Assembly: GCF_036324505.1 (NCBI RefSeq)
Contig: NC_086366.1
Span: 8,681,427 to 8,745,426 of the forward strand
Reading direction: 5' to 3'
DNA length: 64,000 bases
Origin: Eleginops maclovinus
Taxonomy: Eukaryota; Chordata; Actinopteri; Perciformes; Eleginopidae
Each line of letters opens with the position of its first letter. Positions within the stretch are counted from its first letter, which is position 1. The notes beneath the pieces are model-generated. The model worked only from the letters and a program-made list of their open reading frames with translations, had not been told where the DNA came from and did not search any database. This document shows positions 1 to 14,320 of the stretch, in pieces. The position numbers were made by a program, and so were the translations under genes.

Positions 1-757
<757 letters not shown>

Positions 758-1190
758 GGAAGTACACTTTTAGTAGTATGTGTGTGAGGTTAATTTTCAG
801 TAGTGTGTGTGTGTGAGTTTTCATTTTTAATTGTGTGTGTGTGTGTGTGTGAGGTGTTCAGTAGTGAATGTGAGAATATTTCAGTAGTGTGTGTGTGAGG
901 TAAATGTTCAGATGCGTGTGTGTGAGGTTCATTTTTGTAGTGTTTGAGGTTTCATTTTCAGTTGTTCAGTAGTGAATGTGAGAGTATTTTCATAGTGTGT
1001 GTGAGGTTTAATTTGCAGTTGTGTGTGTGCGAGGTGTTCAGTAGTGAATGTGAGAGTATTTTCGTAGTGTGTGTGAGGTTTAATTTGCAGTTGTGTGTGT
1101 GCGAGGTGTTCAGTAGTGAATGTGAGAGTATTTTAGAAATGTGTTTGCAAGGCCAGAGTTTTCAGAAGTGTGTGTGCGAGGTGAGTTAGA
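758..1190. repeat. GT-rich minisatellite with 72-bp units
   Basis: Units begin with GTTCAGTAGTGAATGTGAGA at 964, 1036 and 1108, a period of 72 nt. Units 2 and 3 are nearly identical. Degenerate relatives of the unit lie at about 795-940. Each unit holds the core motif, a short AT-rich piece and TGTGTGTGCGAGG, so the array probably grew from interrupted GT repeat. A frame reading through it (SSECESIF repeated) is a by-product and not a protein. Confidence 0.9.
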
Positions 1191-4100
1191 AATTTGGCCT
1201 CCACGGCCCCTCATAGATTAACATGCTTCTCTCACTGATGGACTTTCACTGGTGTGTGCTTCCTGGTTATGCATGTATTCAACTCTTGCTTTTCTGTTCA
1301 AACGGCGGCATGCTGAAAAGCGCTCAGTTGAGAAATACCGTAGAGGTGCTTCACATCCACAGCAGAGCTGTTCATTTAGATAAGAGCAGCAGTGTATTCA
1401 GGACATGAAACAGAGGGTGAGTGCCATGGCCCGTAGATCAGCCAGCAGCCCCGGATTTACCGGTATGTCAGGGGGAATTTAGTGGGGAAACTGGGTATAA
1501 TCCTGTTTGTAAAAAGTCACAGGTAGAAGGATTAAGGACTGTTGTGTTGTCAACATAGACACAGTCTTGGCATTAAGGAGGTTGTGATGTGTGCTGCGCT
1601 CCAAACGTCTGTGTGCGTAATGGTGTTTTGGGGAGAGTAGTGAGAAGTGCTTGGGGGATTTGCGAGGGTGGGAGAGCATGACTGACCTTCAGTAAACACC
1701 CAAATACACAGGCTCACACACAGGCTTATACCATGTGTGGATATTGTATTACATGCTTATTCATTCATTCAGAGAATGCCAATTGAGATGAGAGGGAGTA
1801 TGTGGCATACAATACAAAGTCACTCCCCGTTGCTTCTTTGAGTCAGCAGCTCATTCACCTTCACACCTGTTGTGTCCTGTCTTTTCCATTTTGCAAAAAA
1901 AACAGATAGCTTTAAAAAGAAAGCTCTCAACATTTGCCGTGTATGAGTTATTCCAGACAATTTCAAGGTTGTTTTTTCTCTTCAACCTGGGTCTTATTTG
2001 TATAGATATTTGCCAATCATTTTCATGGGTTGTTATTGCACTCCAGCTACCTGCAATCTTAATCATTGTGGCAACACTAAAAGACACACATGCTAAGAAC
2101 TGTAGAGAAGGACATGATAAGTTATCTGACATTACTCGTTCGGCAAAATACAAGAGTTCAATTAAGACCAATATTCTTTTAATGAGTTACTTGAAACTAC
2201 CCCAGGACACCAATGTCTAAAGAACTATAGAAAGCAAACTTCCTTTGATCATATCTAATGGTTAAGATAAATAGGATATAAAAAGCAGTACTCCTAATAC
2301 AGCTTTAACTTAGCAAAAGTAAATGTTGGTCTTTTGTTTGTGTCATCAGCAAAGAAACGCTACAATAGCATTTAAAGTGGAGCACAATGTACAGGACACA
2401 CTTACTGTGAACAACAAGGCATTTTAGATCCTTCATCTTTTAACAGAACGGTTTAAATAGCATAGGTTTGTGACATGGAACCAAGAGAAAGGTCATAGTC
2501 CAGAGAAAATGACTTTGACAGAGTACCTTTTTTTTATTACAACCTCGATGTTAACATTATCGAGTGTGTGCACTTGCATGCTTGCACATGCAGGGACACG
2601 CACACATGTGCAGGATGATACCTATGATGTGTCGCCAAATTCCCTGCCTCCTGGCTCATTTCACCTGGCAGAGCACCCCTCACTAACGCTGCAGATGGCC
2701 GTACTTTATCCGTCTCTCTCTCGTTCTGTCTTTCTCTCTCTCGTTCCACTCACTTCCACTGCCATTTTTTCTCTGCCGCCTACATCCAAATCTGGCTTCA
2801 CATGAGAGCCTCTCTTTCTCTGCCTTGCATTACTTTCAGTATGGTCTTTGTTGGTTCCCTGACCTTCATCAACAATAGTTTTATACATTCTCTTTTGCAA
2901 CATCTCAAGGCCCCAGAAAACCTGTTCTCATTTTACAACCACAGAGGTACAAACACGCTGCAGGAATATTTTGTGAGCCCATCAAACAAGCCTGGATCAA
3001 ATCTAGCCAGCCTTGGCCAGAGTCTAAAATGTAGCCAAACCAATTGCTGTCTTATTTGAACAGCTGCAGCCTTTCCTGCTGTATTTCACTTCATCCCCTT
3101 CCTCTGTCTAATTCAGCTGAATTCCAGGCCACAGGATACGGAGAGCTTTCAGATGATTACAGTCGAGTCATCACTTGCCTTAATGATAGTAGTCTTACTT
3201 ACTGTAAAAAAAACCCTCAAATTTCAAAGAGGCCTCTTCTCTCCATCCCTATCTCACACTTGCACTGCCAGCCTGCTTTAAAATTCAAGATGCATCAGGA
3301 AACATTATTGCCCTCTAAACCGAACCTCATATTAGCTTCAATCCCCGACAGACAAGAGACAGGACATCCAGTACATAAATAATTGTACTCCTACAATGCA
3401 ATATCCAATACCAGCAAATGTAATGAACTTTTTCCACTAACTTTCTATACACACCTGTGTTATAGTGTTTTCTATACAATTTGGGCATAATTGTCCACCC
3501 TCCAGAAGTGCAGATGAAATAATTGAGGTAAGAGAGACAGGAAGAGATATGACTCAAAAATCATATAATGCCAGACTTTTTCTCACTTATTCATTTAAGT
3601 TCATGAATGAGCCGGCATTGTGCTGTGAAAATGACTGGAGATTAGCACTGATTAGAGTGGGAAATCAGTTAACATAAGCACCGCCCCCACATCCTCTCCA
3701 GCATCCCTCCTAATTAAATGCAGTCATGTGGAGCTGGAGCTTGTCAAGCCTGACACTCTCCTGGGCCTCGGATCCACTCCTGTAGCCCGCATATCAAATA
3801 TGTAAACCACTTTGGATAGCCGACAGATGGAATTAATTATTTCCTGCCAGTTGACTGATGAGGCTACATGAAAGTTAGTGTGAGCAATTATTTTTGACAT
3901 TAATGTTGCAGTGTTCTCTGTCTTTACATCAGGCAGGATAAAGGAAAGAAGACTGCAAACCGTTGTGAAAAGCTGTTATCCTCAGTGTGTTGTCATGTCC
4001 TTTAATCGTCAACAGAAGGCGCGTTTTAAAGTCAATTTCAAGCTTTTCCTTCGTAGCTCTTGTAAAGACGTATCAGATTGTAAGTGCAAGAATTTATTGT

Positions 4101-5472
4101 TTTGCGAGATAATGGTATATGATTTTCAATTACCAAACAGACCGCTGATTACAGCACTTCGCAAAAAAGGGTTTTCTGTTATAAATTGGGAGAAGATGAG
4201 ATACCTGTGGTGAGGCTGGGGCAGTAGACTGCATTGCCTTGAAGGTAAGAGGGTCACTGTCAATGTCCACCCAGTCTGATGCGGCCTTAGGGAAGGCATT
4301 TTACTGCTCCACAGGCTTCTGTCCAAAGCTCTGTTGCCTGCCCCGCTGCTCTGACTGTGATCCTCTGACTGTGGAATCATGTCCACATGGATATTTGTCA
4401 AAAGTGAATATGCAAGAAAAGTTTTTTCTCATTGTCTTATTTTAAAAGCTATTTCGCAAACCTTGAAAAGCTGATTGCAGATGCCATTGTAAATGTTCAA
4501 GTGTGACAATCGAAAATTCACAATGTTTTTGGTATTTCACACACCTGCACGAGGCATAAACATGAAATTCTTCATCCTTCCTGAATTTCTGTCCAATTAA
4601 GTCCTGATGCCATAGCTAAAACAAAAGTAGAACAAAACAATTTTTTTTTTAACCAACACACTTTTGAAAAGTCATGCCAAGCTATGCAAAGAAACTAATA
4701 AAGTGTCATGATAAGGCTCAACCTCCACTCTGCCATGCACTAGCTTTACATCAAACTTATTCACTCTTGCACTTGCAAGAATATGTTACAAGGCAGTGGT
4801 CCTGCTCTCTGGAGAAGAAATGATTTTAACATCATGAGAAAAGACAGAAAGAGCCGTCTATGCACCTATTCCTTCTGAGTCACAAGCCTTGAATTTTACA
4901 TCTTGGTCCATTCGGTTGTATGCTCCATGTATTATGGATGAGGTGGTAAGGATGGAAGAGGAGAGTAAAAGGTGTTGAAGGAGTTATCAGTTGGAAATGG
5001 AATTGTAGACAACCTGATGTTCACTCAACGCAACGCCTTAGCATGGGCCGTTAGTACATGCACACGGAGAGTCAGGTAAACACATGCACAGACACACTTA
5101 CTGACTTGATACATCTATAGAAAACAGGGTTTTCAACCCTCCAGGCACTTCAGCGCTTGGCTAGATATCTTTTATCACAGTCTCTTGGGCGCTGTAGAGT
5201 AAATAGGATTGGACTAATGCACCCCAGAAAGAGGAGGCGGAGGAATGCTTTAAGAGATCACCTAACCGTGGCTGAAGGCATATTTAAAATAGTTGTAATA
5301 TGCAGAGTCTGGAGCTGCATTTGATTTGATAGAAACTAGCCCTGAAAAGTGTGGTTTCTCCTTCTGCAACTGATGGGTGTACAGACAGCATGTCTCACTG
5401 CATATTTCACACTGTGGTTATAGAGACTTGAGATTGGCTTGATTTGACAGAAGCTTGCCATGAACATGACAT
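1191..5472. other. Non-coding intronic sequence
   Basis: No gene is recognised. There is a CT-rich patch at about 2703-2750 and a short stretch at about 3690-3860 with balanced composition and several TAATTA-type motifs, which could be conserved non-coding DNA but is unproven. Open frames of 60-116 codons here show no domain, codon bias or splice context. Confidence 0.5.
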
Positions 5473-5512
5473 CCCCCCCCCCCCACCAACCCACCCACCC
5501 ACCCCACCCCTC
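5473..5512. repeat. Poly-C and (CCCA)n simple repeat
   Basis: Twelve consecutive C residues (5473-5484) are followed by CCCA/CCAA-type repeats to about 5512. Confidence 0.9.
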
Positions 5513-7148
5513 CTTATTTTAGATTGCCAGCATGAACCTGTCCTGAACTGGTTGCATTTGTCGATAATCACATTTCATCTGAATGTTGAAGTACGCATTA
5601 CAGCCAGAAATGTGTGGGAGGCTCTTTTTCCTTAACACTGTTGCAGATCAATACACTGTTTCTAAAATATCTTTTGCATGTGTTGTTTGTTCATAAGTCA
5701 TTTTCAAAATGGTTGTAATATAAGTGTATTTGATCCTTAAGCTGGTATCCATCTCAGTGAATTTTCTTATTTCCTGAATATAAAAAGTTTCCTAGTGCAT
5801 GATGTGTTATGCACCGGCTTCATGCATCAACCATCATTAGTCATCATTAAGTAAATGATGATTCATCTATATTTTATGTCATTTTCTATTATATGTGGCA
5901 CAATGACATGAATAAGATCTGGTTGATTAATCTTCTGTTTTACCATGTTTCTGATCAGAAGTCAGTAATGGAGCTGACCCGAATCTGGTTCATTGTCAAT
6001 ACTAATGTTCAGAGTCATATTCATGAGGTCCCTTTGATTTTAACATCATTCATGTAATCCCTTTGCTGCTGCTCAACAATTCTTTTTCCATGAGTTGAAT
6101 GTGAGAGTATTACTTAAGTGTACATTAAGCCCAGATGGAGGGAGCGGTTCGGCTTGGCTTTGGTATGCTATACCTCCCTCTGTTTTGAAGGTGTCAAGTG
6201 CTTTTGGGCTGATGTACCTGATCTGGCCTGACAATTGGGTGTCTTCCTCTCACTACAAATGACAGTCACAGAGACACAATGTCAGATGCAAAGGAATGCT
6301 ATATTATCCTATAGATCATGAAACATACTAAGTGAAAAACCTAGGACACTGCTGTTAGACTGCAGGGAGGGCGGGTTATTTTGTCTGTGTCTTCCAACTA
6401 AGTTCCCTCTTGTAACTATGATTATTTAAATTGGATTGTTTTGTTTTGCCCATGTTTTCACATGTGTAGGTGTGTGCTGTTTGTTTGAGAGCAAGGGTGT
6501 GCTAGCAAGCGCACATGTCGTGAAAGTAATTTGCAAACCAATGAATTCCCTCACCTGGATCCTGATTTTATTCAAACCGTATTTGATTTGTTACTAAAGA
6601 AAGGAGGAAATTGTTAGCTTCTGTATTTCTACCCTGTGTGCCGATATGGCATATTTCCACAACCGAAACTGAGGAAATAATGCTGATTAGAAGACCCTGT
6701 AGCTGACATACTGGTCCAATGGCTGTTACAGTACTTAATCAAGAAAAAAGTTACATGCGGGTAGAAGAGACTACTCAATGCTGAGAGGGTGTTTGTATTC
6801 ACAATGATGTGACTATGTTTTCAAAAAAACGTATATTTCTCATTCATAATCATCTGACTTCTACTTTAACAACAGTAAATAACAACTGTATAGTGCACCA
6901 GAGTGGAGAAACTGCCTTTGGCTCACCAAATGTGGTGGGAATTTAAGTTTATTTGTGCATGCTGACTTTTATATTGAAAAGAGGTTTGAAAGGTTACAAA
7001 GAATGGAAAATAGCTTTTTAAATGTGGTCCACTCAGCATCCATCAAATCAGACATTTTTCTATTGACACAGGATATTTGTGTCCCACCTAGGAATCGTTG
7101 ATCTACAGTCTTTAGTGACTTTAAATCAACCCTCAGATCAGTAAGTCC
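5513..7148. other. Non-coding intronic sequence
   Basis: AT-rich intronic DNA with nothing recognisable. A short direct repeat (CATCATTAGTCATCATTA) lies near 5830-5848. Confidence 0.5.
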
Positions 7149-7457
7149 TTAAAGGTCCCCTATTATGCTTTTCCGATTATAACCCGTCCTTTCGTGTGTT
7201 ATGTAGCTTTTTCTGCATGTAAACGGTCTGCAGAGTCACAAACCCTCAAAGTACACCCTCTAAAACTCTAAAGCAGAAAGGACGTGTCTATGCTGCCCTC
7301 CCACGCCTCGTTGTAGATTTGTCTTTTTCCATTGTTTTCTTCCAGGGGCTATTGACGTCACAAAATCTGGAGACCTATAGGCAAGTTGGCACACCCATAG
7401 CTATAGACCAATAGGCATACCCTCTGCCAACCGACTGTTTACTGTTGGAAGGCTGAA

Positions 7458-7660
7458 ATGTCAAAAAAGTATAGTGCCCTGAAATGTGAGGGGAAATGTC
7501 ATCTGTTTGCCTTACCGAAGGCAGTACCACGAAAAAGGTCAGAGGTTGAAATTTATTTTTAACACTGTTCCCTCAACAGTTCGAAATACTGTTTTGTGTG
7601 CCCGGCATTTCAAGGATGACAGCTTCAAAAAAGGCTGGGAAAGCGCTCTATTAGACAGGG
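7458..7660 (+). pseudogene. Decayed THAP-domain fragment inside the MITE
   Basis: An ATG at 7458 opens a frame reading KCEGKCHLFALPKAVPRKR, resembling the start of a THAP zinc finger with its first cysteine and Phe-x-x-Pro-like motif. The frame stops after EIYF. The continuation is in another frame, with VLCARHFKDDSF near 7597-7632, which matches the C-x-x-H-F half of the C2CH module. So the fragment is frameshifted and cut short, with no transposase core following. It is a relic that marks the parent element's family and is unlikely to make a working protein. Confidence 0.6.
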
Positions 7661-7679
7661 GCGGAGCCTCTGTGGTTAT

Positions 7680-7718
7680 TGACCAATCAGAACAGAATGG
7701 GCGAGCTGACCAATCAGA
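7680..7718. promoter_or_regulatory. Pair of CCAAT boxes (possible NF-Y sites) in the MITE
   Basis: TGACCAATCAGA occurs at 7680-7691 and again at 7707-7718, starts 27 bp apart. GACCAATCAG is close to the NF-Y consensus. The pair seems to belong to the MITE family rather than the host gene. Activity is not known. Confidence 0.4.
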
Positions 7719-7895
7719 GCACACTGGGCTCATAGGGAGGGGAGGGGGCAGGAGCTTCGACAAGGCCTTAGGACAGAGAGTGAATAGAGATACTGTATGA
7801 GAAAACCAATGTGATTTTGGAACATTGAACAATGCAAATCTACCTCAACAATGGAATTATGATCAGTAAAAATGGCCAAAATATGGGACCTTTAA

Positions 7896-10800
7896 ATAAT
7901 GTGCAAAAGATGAACAAAATAATCCATACATAGTAGAAGCTTGAGAATGTATAATAAATAATTGAAACAAAGCATAACATCTGCAACATTTTAAAGCAAT
8001 TATAGTTGGTCTCAATTCTAATTTTCCAGCTTCATGGTTGATTAAAGTGTGTTAATTTGAAGATTAAACTAATAAGTGTTAAAATAATCACATCCTGATT
8101 TCATTTATGCCCATTTGTGTCAACTTTATTGTTAAATGGCATGGACAATGTATGCGTTTCCTCTGTATTTATTCGGTGTAATGAGTGATAAAGGCCTGTC
8201 CGAGTGAAGCTGGAGCAAATACTTAAAGTGTTTTCAGGCACCACGCTTCAGTGCATATGGTGTTGGATAAAGCACTGTGCAGTACTGATACAAAAAACTC
8301 TGGTATGATTTTGCTGGTTGCTTCAGCGGCATTTTTTTACCTGTAAGATAAGTTTCGGCTTGTTTAAAGTATTTCAAACTCAGCAAAATAAGACCAACCA
8401 TCTGTGATAGCCCACATACTCATACACACTTGCTTGCACATGCAATTGCACACACATTGTTCTCACGCACACACATCAACAGCAGCAGTAACCCCTCATA
8501 TACACACACAAGCAAATAATTTAATCATCGAAAATACACCAAACCCACAGCACCGACCCTTGATAGATGCACCTATTCCACAGGGTGGTGATATTTAGTG
8601 TGGGTTCATCTTCTAGTGCATCATTGCAAAATGAAGTGTTTGATTGAGAATGAATAAAGCTTAGGTATGTGCCGTTTTGGCCCCACTTCACCCAGCGGCC
8701 TGTGAAATAGACTGTATTTTAAATCATTTCCACCGCCAGATATGAAGGAAATGACACCCATGCCTCATGTCTTGGCCCCATCTCGTTTGCTCAGTGAAAC
8801 ATAAACACCTGAAAAATGTTCATAGGTTTCCTTATTTCATGCATTCCTCACAAAATTTCACTTTAACGCTCACATGGCTCAGTGGTTATGATCATTTGCG
8901 GCAAACAGGGACGTAGTGGAGCGTGAGAGAGAGACCCAAAGGGAGGTGGAGAGAGGTGCAGTGAGGAAGTTGCTGCGTTGATGACCTGATTGATTTTTTA
9001 AATTAACTTGACTTTGTGGGTTTATTCCCTATTCTGGCAGGCTTGGATTTTGATTTGGTCAAGAAAAGGACTGGCAGCAATTGTAAATAGCCGGATGATG
9101 GTGCATCATGGGAAAGTGGGGCTAAACAGCCTTGGTTAAGAATACAAATATATATATTTAAAGATGATGTCTTTAGTTCCTTTTGTTAGCTGCTATGTGA
9201 AATGTGTACTGTATCTTGAAGTTACAAACCCACAGAGAATTACCTCATAATTCTAAAGTATATACTTTTAAACAATATTTTGCACCTGCAGCTTGTATTT
9301 GGGATAAGTTCGACACATTCATTGTTTTGGTTCAAGCTGCTCTTATTAACCCTGTTCTAGGAGCAGCTCTTATAAATCCACTGTACAGTGGAATGAAGTG
9401 AATAGCTTCTAAATTAAATTGGAGTGTTTGTAGACAGATGTTTTCTGTTGGATTTGGTTGGAATCCAAACAGAACTAAAAGGAGTGTGATATCTTATATT
9501 TGCCAGATGGTCAGAGACACAACTTCAAATAAACACTACTTTTTGCCTGCACAATGAATAGGGAACTGTTTTCAAAATGTGTGTTCATCTATCATTTACA
9601 GTACAACCATTTTACTCATAGCTTTGCAGAAAATATACTATACTTTCGGATGTAACTTGCATCTTGTCAGGTATCAGAGACAGAGGACATGTTATTAGGG
9701 TCTGATTTGGAAAAACGTTTGCTCTTTGCTCACCAAGAGGTTTGGCGCAGACCCTTGCAGTTCAAACATAGATTGTATTGGTGAAAACATCCAGTAAAGT
9801 TATGTTTTTAAGTTTTCTATGGTGGCTATTTCCGTATAGTCGAGTGACACCTCTCTCTTCATAGAAACAAAACAGCAACGTTAGTGCAGAGCCATTTTAC
9901 CGATTGTCATCTATGCAGCTAAAGGCAGGCCTGAGAGGTGCAGGCTGTCTCTGATTCAGTGCCTTTGAATTCAGTACCTCTTCTTGTGGGCGATCAAAAC
10001 ATTGATATCAATCATAAGAAGAAAAAAAAAGGTGTCAAGTGAAATCTGTTAGCCCTAGTCAACAACTATTTTTCACTGAGAGGCTGAGATGAATGGACTC
10101 AAAAGATGTCCTTGACCAATGACACCAGGATTGTTCTCAAATACACCTTTGGGTAAGTACAGTGATGTGTCGTATGCTGATAATAAATGGCATGTTGGAA
10201 CACAAAAACTTTCCACTGTTGAAGACCACACATCCTTTGTAGATTAGATTGCCCCCCAGGGGATGATGTTGCTCTGTATTAAAAAATATAGTCATGTCTT
10301 GCGATTGGTGAAGCACACATAGTAAAAGCTCATTAAACTAGTAGACTGGAAGACAGATGGAAGTCTGCTCCTCTCTTCTAATGAGGTTGTCCCTGGGAAG
10401 CTTAGTGACTGGTTTCGATTAGGGAACAGGGTTTTAAAGCAAAAGAGAGGTGTTGTGGAGAAATGGGGGAAATTGGCTGTGTTTGTGGTTTCATGGTTAT
10501 TTCCACAGTGAGATTTATTTTCCTCCAGGAAGAGACACAGTGAATATGCCAATGACTTATATGTACTTATAAAACATATTATTCCGTTCCTTGGTTGTGT
10601 ATAGAAAAACTTTCCTTGTCACATTTATGATGAGTTAGAGCAGAATTTAATCTCTTTCTTTGTGCACAGGACACAATAGGGTGTCCTTAAAATCGCTATT
10701 GTCATAGACAGCGAGCAAAAGGTAACGTTTCTTTTCCCATCCTGAGCAATACGAGTTGCCACGACATGCCGCATTTCCATGGCAACAAACCAAGTGATTG

Positions 10801-13800
10801 CCGTTCATGCACAGGAATAATTTAATGCCGGAGTGTTGTTAGCGTCCGACCTCTTGATATTGCTATTATGAATAGATGTTCACACAAGCTTGATACATAC
10901 CTGTATGCTGCACAATTCTTAGAGAATACTTATAAATGTTCTTCATGCAAGTAGGACAAGTGCAAATTCAAAATAAAGATAAAGCAACACAAGTAGCTCT
11001 TGAATATTCCCACTTGCAGAATGTTGTATATTAAGCTGTTCTGATATGCATTTTCATCAAGTTCTTCCTCAAGTGTCCTTCTGATTGATATTGAACACAG
11101 CATTGGACATCTCTCTCTCTGTGCCACTCGCATGCTTCTTATTAATGTAAATGTGAGGGCATCATTTATTAAAACATGCCCTCATGAATAATAGGCTCAT
11201 CCAAGGTTTTCATCCCTGAGACATAACATGTTCATTTTATGCGTGTTACTAGACATGGATCAGACCTTCAGTCTGAAAGTCTCACTTAAGGATGACATAT
11301 GGTCTATGTTTAAAACATTTATGCCACACATGTTTCTTCCTTCTTACTTATTATTCAATAGTGTGAGACATGCCAGTTAAATTACATAAAACATTAAAAA
11401 CAGGTTACATCCAAGCATTTGCTTTTCTTTTCATTTGCTGAAATTGTAAAGCAGCATTCACACGACAGGAAGAAATGACACAAGCCGAGGTTATCATTTG
11501 CCCTGTACATTTTGTGCAGATTCCCCAGCCCAATGCTACACTCCCTGTTGAGAAATTGATATTTAAATGAAGAAAAAGAAGCTGCTTCTACTGCTTTACT
11601 GCTTCCACCATCTGGCAAGATTATCATCAGCGCAGCTTTGCTCCCGGAGAGCCATTACAGGAAGATGAAGTAAGATGTGTGAAGTATGAATTGTGAAAGT
11701 CATTCCAGTACCATATGGAGGCAGCCTAAAGGATGTGAAGAGAAAAGTCTTGATAGCCTCAGTGACATTAACTTTATAAACACCCATCAGCCTTTACTTA
11801 CCGTAACTGTCTTCCCAAAGTTCTCCTTCCTCAAAGGCAATACTATATATATTCTGGATAAAATATGGTCAAACCTTTTTCATGCCTTCATGTTGAACAT
11901 TTTCACTATTTTAAGGCAAGGAACCTCTGAAATTAGCTGCCACAGGGATCTGCAGTCTGCCACTGAGACCAGGCAAGTGCTTCTTAGGAGATGGATTGTT
12001 TCCATTACGTTTTCACAATGAACAGAATGGAAACAAATTGCAGCCAATATTGCTAGTTGAAGTTAAGTGAATGTATCACTAAATGTGAAGTGCTTCTCTC
12101 TTCTGCATGTTCTGTGCTGTTACGTGAATCTCAAATCTTCTTAGTAACTCTTTGGTGTCCTTTATTGGCTATTTCTGGGCATAAAAAGAAATGAGCTACA
12201 GGGATAAACATTAATTAAGACTGCTTTTCACCACTAATACTTTAATGCAATGTGAAAATACTCTTTATACAAATCAATTGGATGATTTAAGTGTGATAAC
12301 CAAAACGTAAGTAAAATATCGTTAAGAATGTTTTTGTCTATTTTGTTATGCGATGTGAAATGTGTCCGTCCAATAACCTCCAATCAGCCAGTCAAAGTAT
12401 TGAATACCTTGTGTACCTGAAATATGTCAGTATTAGCCAATCCTTTGATAGACTTCCAAATAAGTGTGTTTAAAGAAATCATACAAGCCCTATTCAGACA
12501 GGATTTATTTTTTGAGGGAAGTCTGGAAAATGTAACCTGGTCAGTGATTTGAATCCCGTTCTGCCCATAATTGCCCCAACACAGTATTACATCATTCTAT
12601 TTCTCTGAGCTTTATTCTCTGTAATTGCTGATTTTCCCTTTACTTTTTTTATCAGCTTAGCGTGAGATGTGACTTTGAAATGAAAGCGGCAGAACAATCT
12701 GGTAATATTCACATTTAATGTGGAGCAAAGAGTTAAATTACAGAGTACACAGTGAATGTTTTATTCCCCAACTCCTGCTGTTGTGTTAATCCTACCAGAA
12801 TGGGTTTTAAATACCCTTTAAGCTGTATTTGGCACCATCTAACCTTTAAATCTGTTGACCGTCAATCTTCTAACGCACAGTTACTATGATAGACTGTATT
12901 TAAGAATTGGACAGAGACACATAGTAATGTTACCGTTATCTTTTATCAAATAAAAACAACCGTTGAGGGGCTGTCATGGACAATATTGCGAAACCCCTTT
13001 ATATGTGACAAGGAAAACCAACCCATTCAATAAAGTAAATTCAAGAATCTAGTAATTGTCCTTTTAAAACATGTTAATGTAATTATAGCCCACTAAATGG
13101 ATATCTAAAAAGAAAAGACATTGTGCTGTGTATTGCATTTTATTTTAGTGTTTTGCTTAAATTGCCTTGCAGTTGTATGTCCTCCATATAGTACTGCTGT
13201 CATAACCTTCAAATAAGTCTGGTTATATTTCTTAATGTGTTAATGATCTTGACATTTGCAGGTCACATGCATCTCTTTTTTTTCTTCAAATCTATCATTC
13301 ATGATTTCAATGTTGCAGATATGCCACCCTGAACGAAATGCCCCTGAATGTCACTTTGCATGCCAACACTGGGTTAAAATAGTTTGACATGCACTCTTTC
13401 TCCAATTTTCTCGAGATGAGTTTCGTTGACACATCTTCCCAGAGCTGGCAGTAAAACTGACCATAATTTCAAATCCCTATACACAGGAGGTGAGCTTGCA
13501 GAGATTTAGCTTGCCGGGCACGGGCTGCAAAGGTGTCACAGAAAAAAGAAGGTGCTATTTTCACACATGCCAAACTGGTGCAATTGTATTCAGTTTTAAG
13601 GTCTTGCCGTCAAAATGCCAGTTAGGGTGAGGGGAACCCAGGTTGCTTGTGTCACAAATACCAACAACTATTTGGTTCACAGTGAAGCTGCTGCTTTTGT
13701 GAACTGCAAAGCTTTGGCTGTTTAAATGGATCTGCTCGGGCAGGTACGACCTTTTAAAAAACAGGGTTCTCGGACAAACATACACTCACACACCCAGGCA

Positions 13801-13945
13801 TCGGTGTGTGCATGCATACAAGTAAATAAATTTCTACTTGCACATGTCCACTTGTGACTGCTGGTTTTCTTTTGACAGTGTCACACTGGCAGCCAGAGGT
13901 TATTATAGCTGACTGCTTGCCCGGGACGCCTGGGCCCATGACAAA

Positions 13946-13948
<3 letters not shown>
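7896..13948. other. Non-coding intronic sequence
   Basis: About 6 kb without a recognisable exon, transposon end or RNA gene. A tRNA A-box-like TGGCTCAGTGGTTATGATC at about 8876-8894 has no B box downstream. Open frames are short, isolated and without domains. Confidence 0.5.

Positions 13949-13985
<37 letters not shown>
13949..13985. repeat. (AC)n microsatellite
   Basis: About 18 AC repeats, preceded by ACAAACAAAC. Overlapping open frames are repeat translations. Confidence 0.95.
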
Positions 13986-13986
<1 letters not shown>

Positions 13987-14187
13987 TCAGGGGGTGTTTT
14001 TGCACCACAGGAAAACATGGTGCTCGGTCTTTCTCTGACACCAGCCTTTCCACCTCCTCCTCCTCCCACTATTCTCTCTTTCCTGCTGCCTTCAGCACAT
14101 CAACACCCACCTCCCAGCATCCCTCTCTGGCCACCCATCGCCTGAAGTGACATCTGCCATTCAGCTGCGTGTCAGCAACTGGTTAGT

Positions 14188-14320
14188 CGGTCAGTCAATT
14201 CAGCATATCCGTCAGTTAATCTGTCAGTCAGAAGCGAGTCTGCTTGCTTTCCAGTTGGACGGTCTTCCCGTCAGTCAATCAAACAGACAGTTTGTCATTG
14301 AGGCCCCCTGTCAGTCAAAC
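14188..14320. repeat. Cluster of GTCAGTCA motifs
   Basis: GTCAGTCA or one-base variants occur near 14191, 14210, 14223, 14271 and 14310, with GTCATTGA near 14295, within about 130 bp and irregularly spaced. This is a degenerate short repeat cluster. Spacing varies too much for a clean tandem array. Confidence 0.5.

Larger units (their letters stand above)
7153..7891. mobile_element. TTAA-flanked Kolobok-like MITE (739 bp)
   Basis: Seen: left end AGGTCCCCTATTATGC and right end (reverse complement) AGGTCCCATATTTTGG form short terminal inverted repeats. TTAA flanks both ends (7149-7152 and 7892-7895), as expected of a TTAA target-site duplication. The interior carries a THAP-like fragment and two copies of TGACCAATCAGA. 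Known: Kolobok transposons duplicate TTAA and encode THAP-domain proteins; piggyBac also uses TTAA but lacks THAP. The termini match a dispersed teleost repeat I recognise from memory. Assignment to Kolobok is inferred from TSD plus THAP. Confidence 0.8.

Noticed and set aside
1870..2220. 116-codon + strand frame with a hydrophobic stretch, overlapped by a 106-codon frame on the other strand
   Set aside because: No family resemblance; both strands being open points to local absence of stop codons rather than selection.
8876..8894. tRNA A-box-like TGGCTCAGTGGTTATGATC
   Set aside because: No B box or cloverleaf within the next 80 bases, so neither a tRNA gene nor a supported SINE head.
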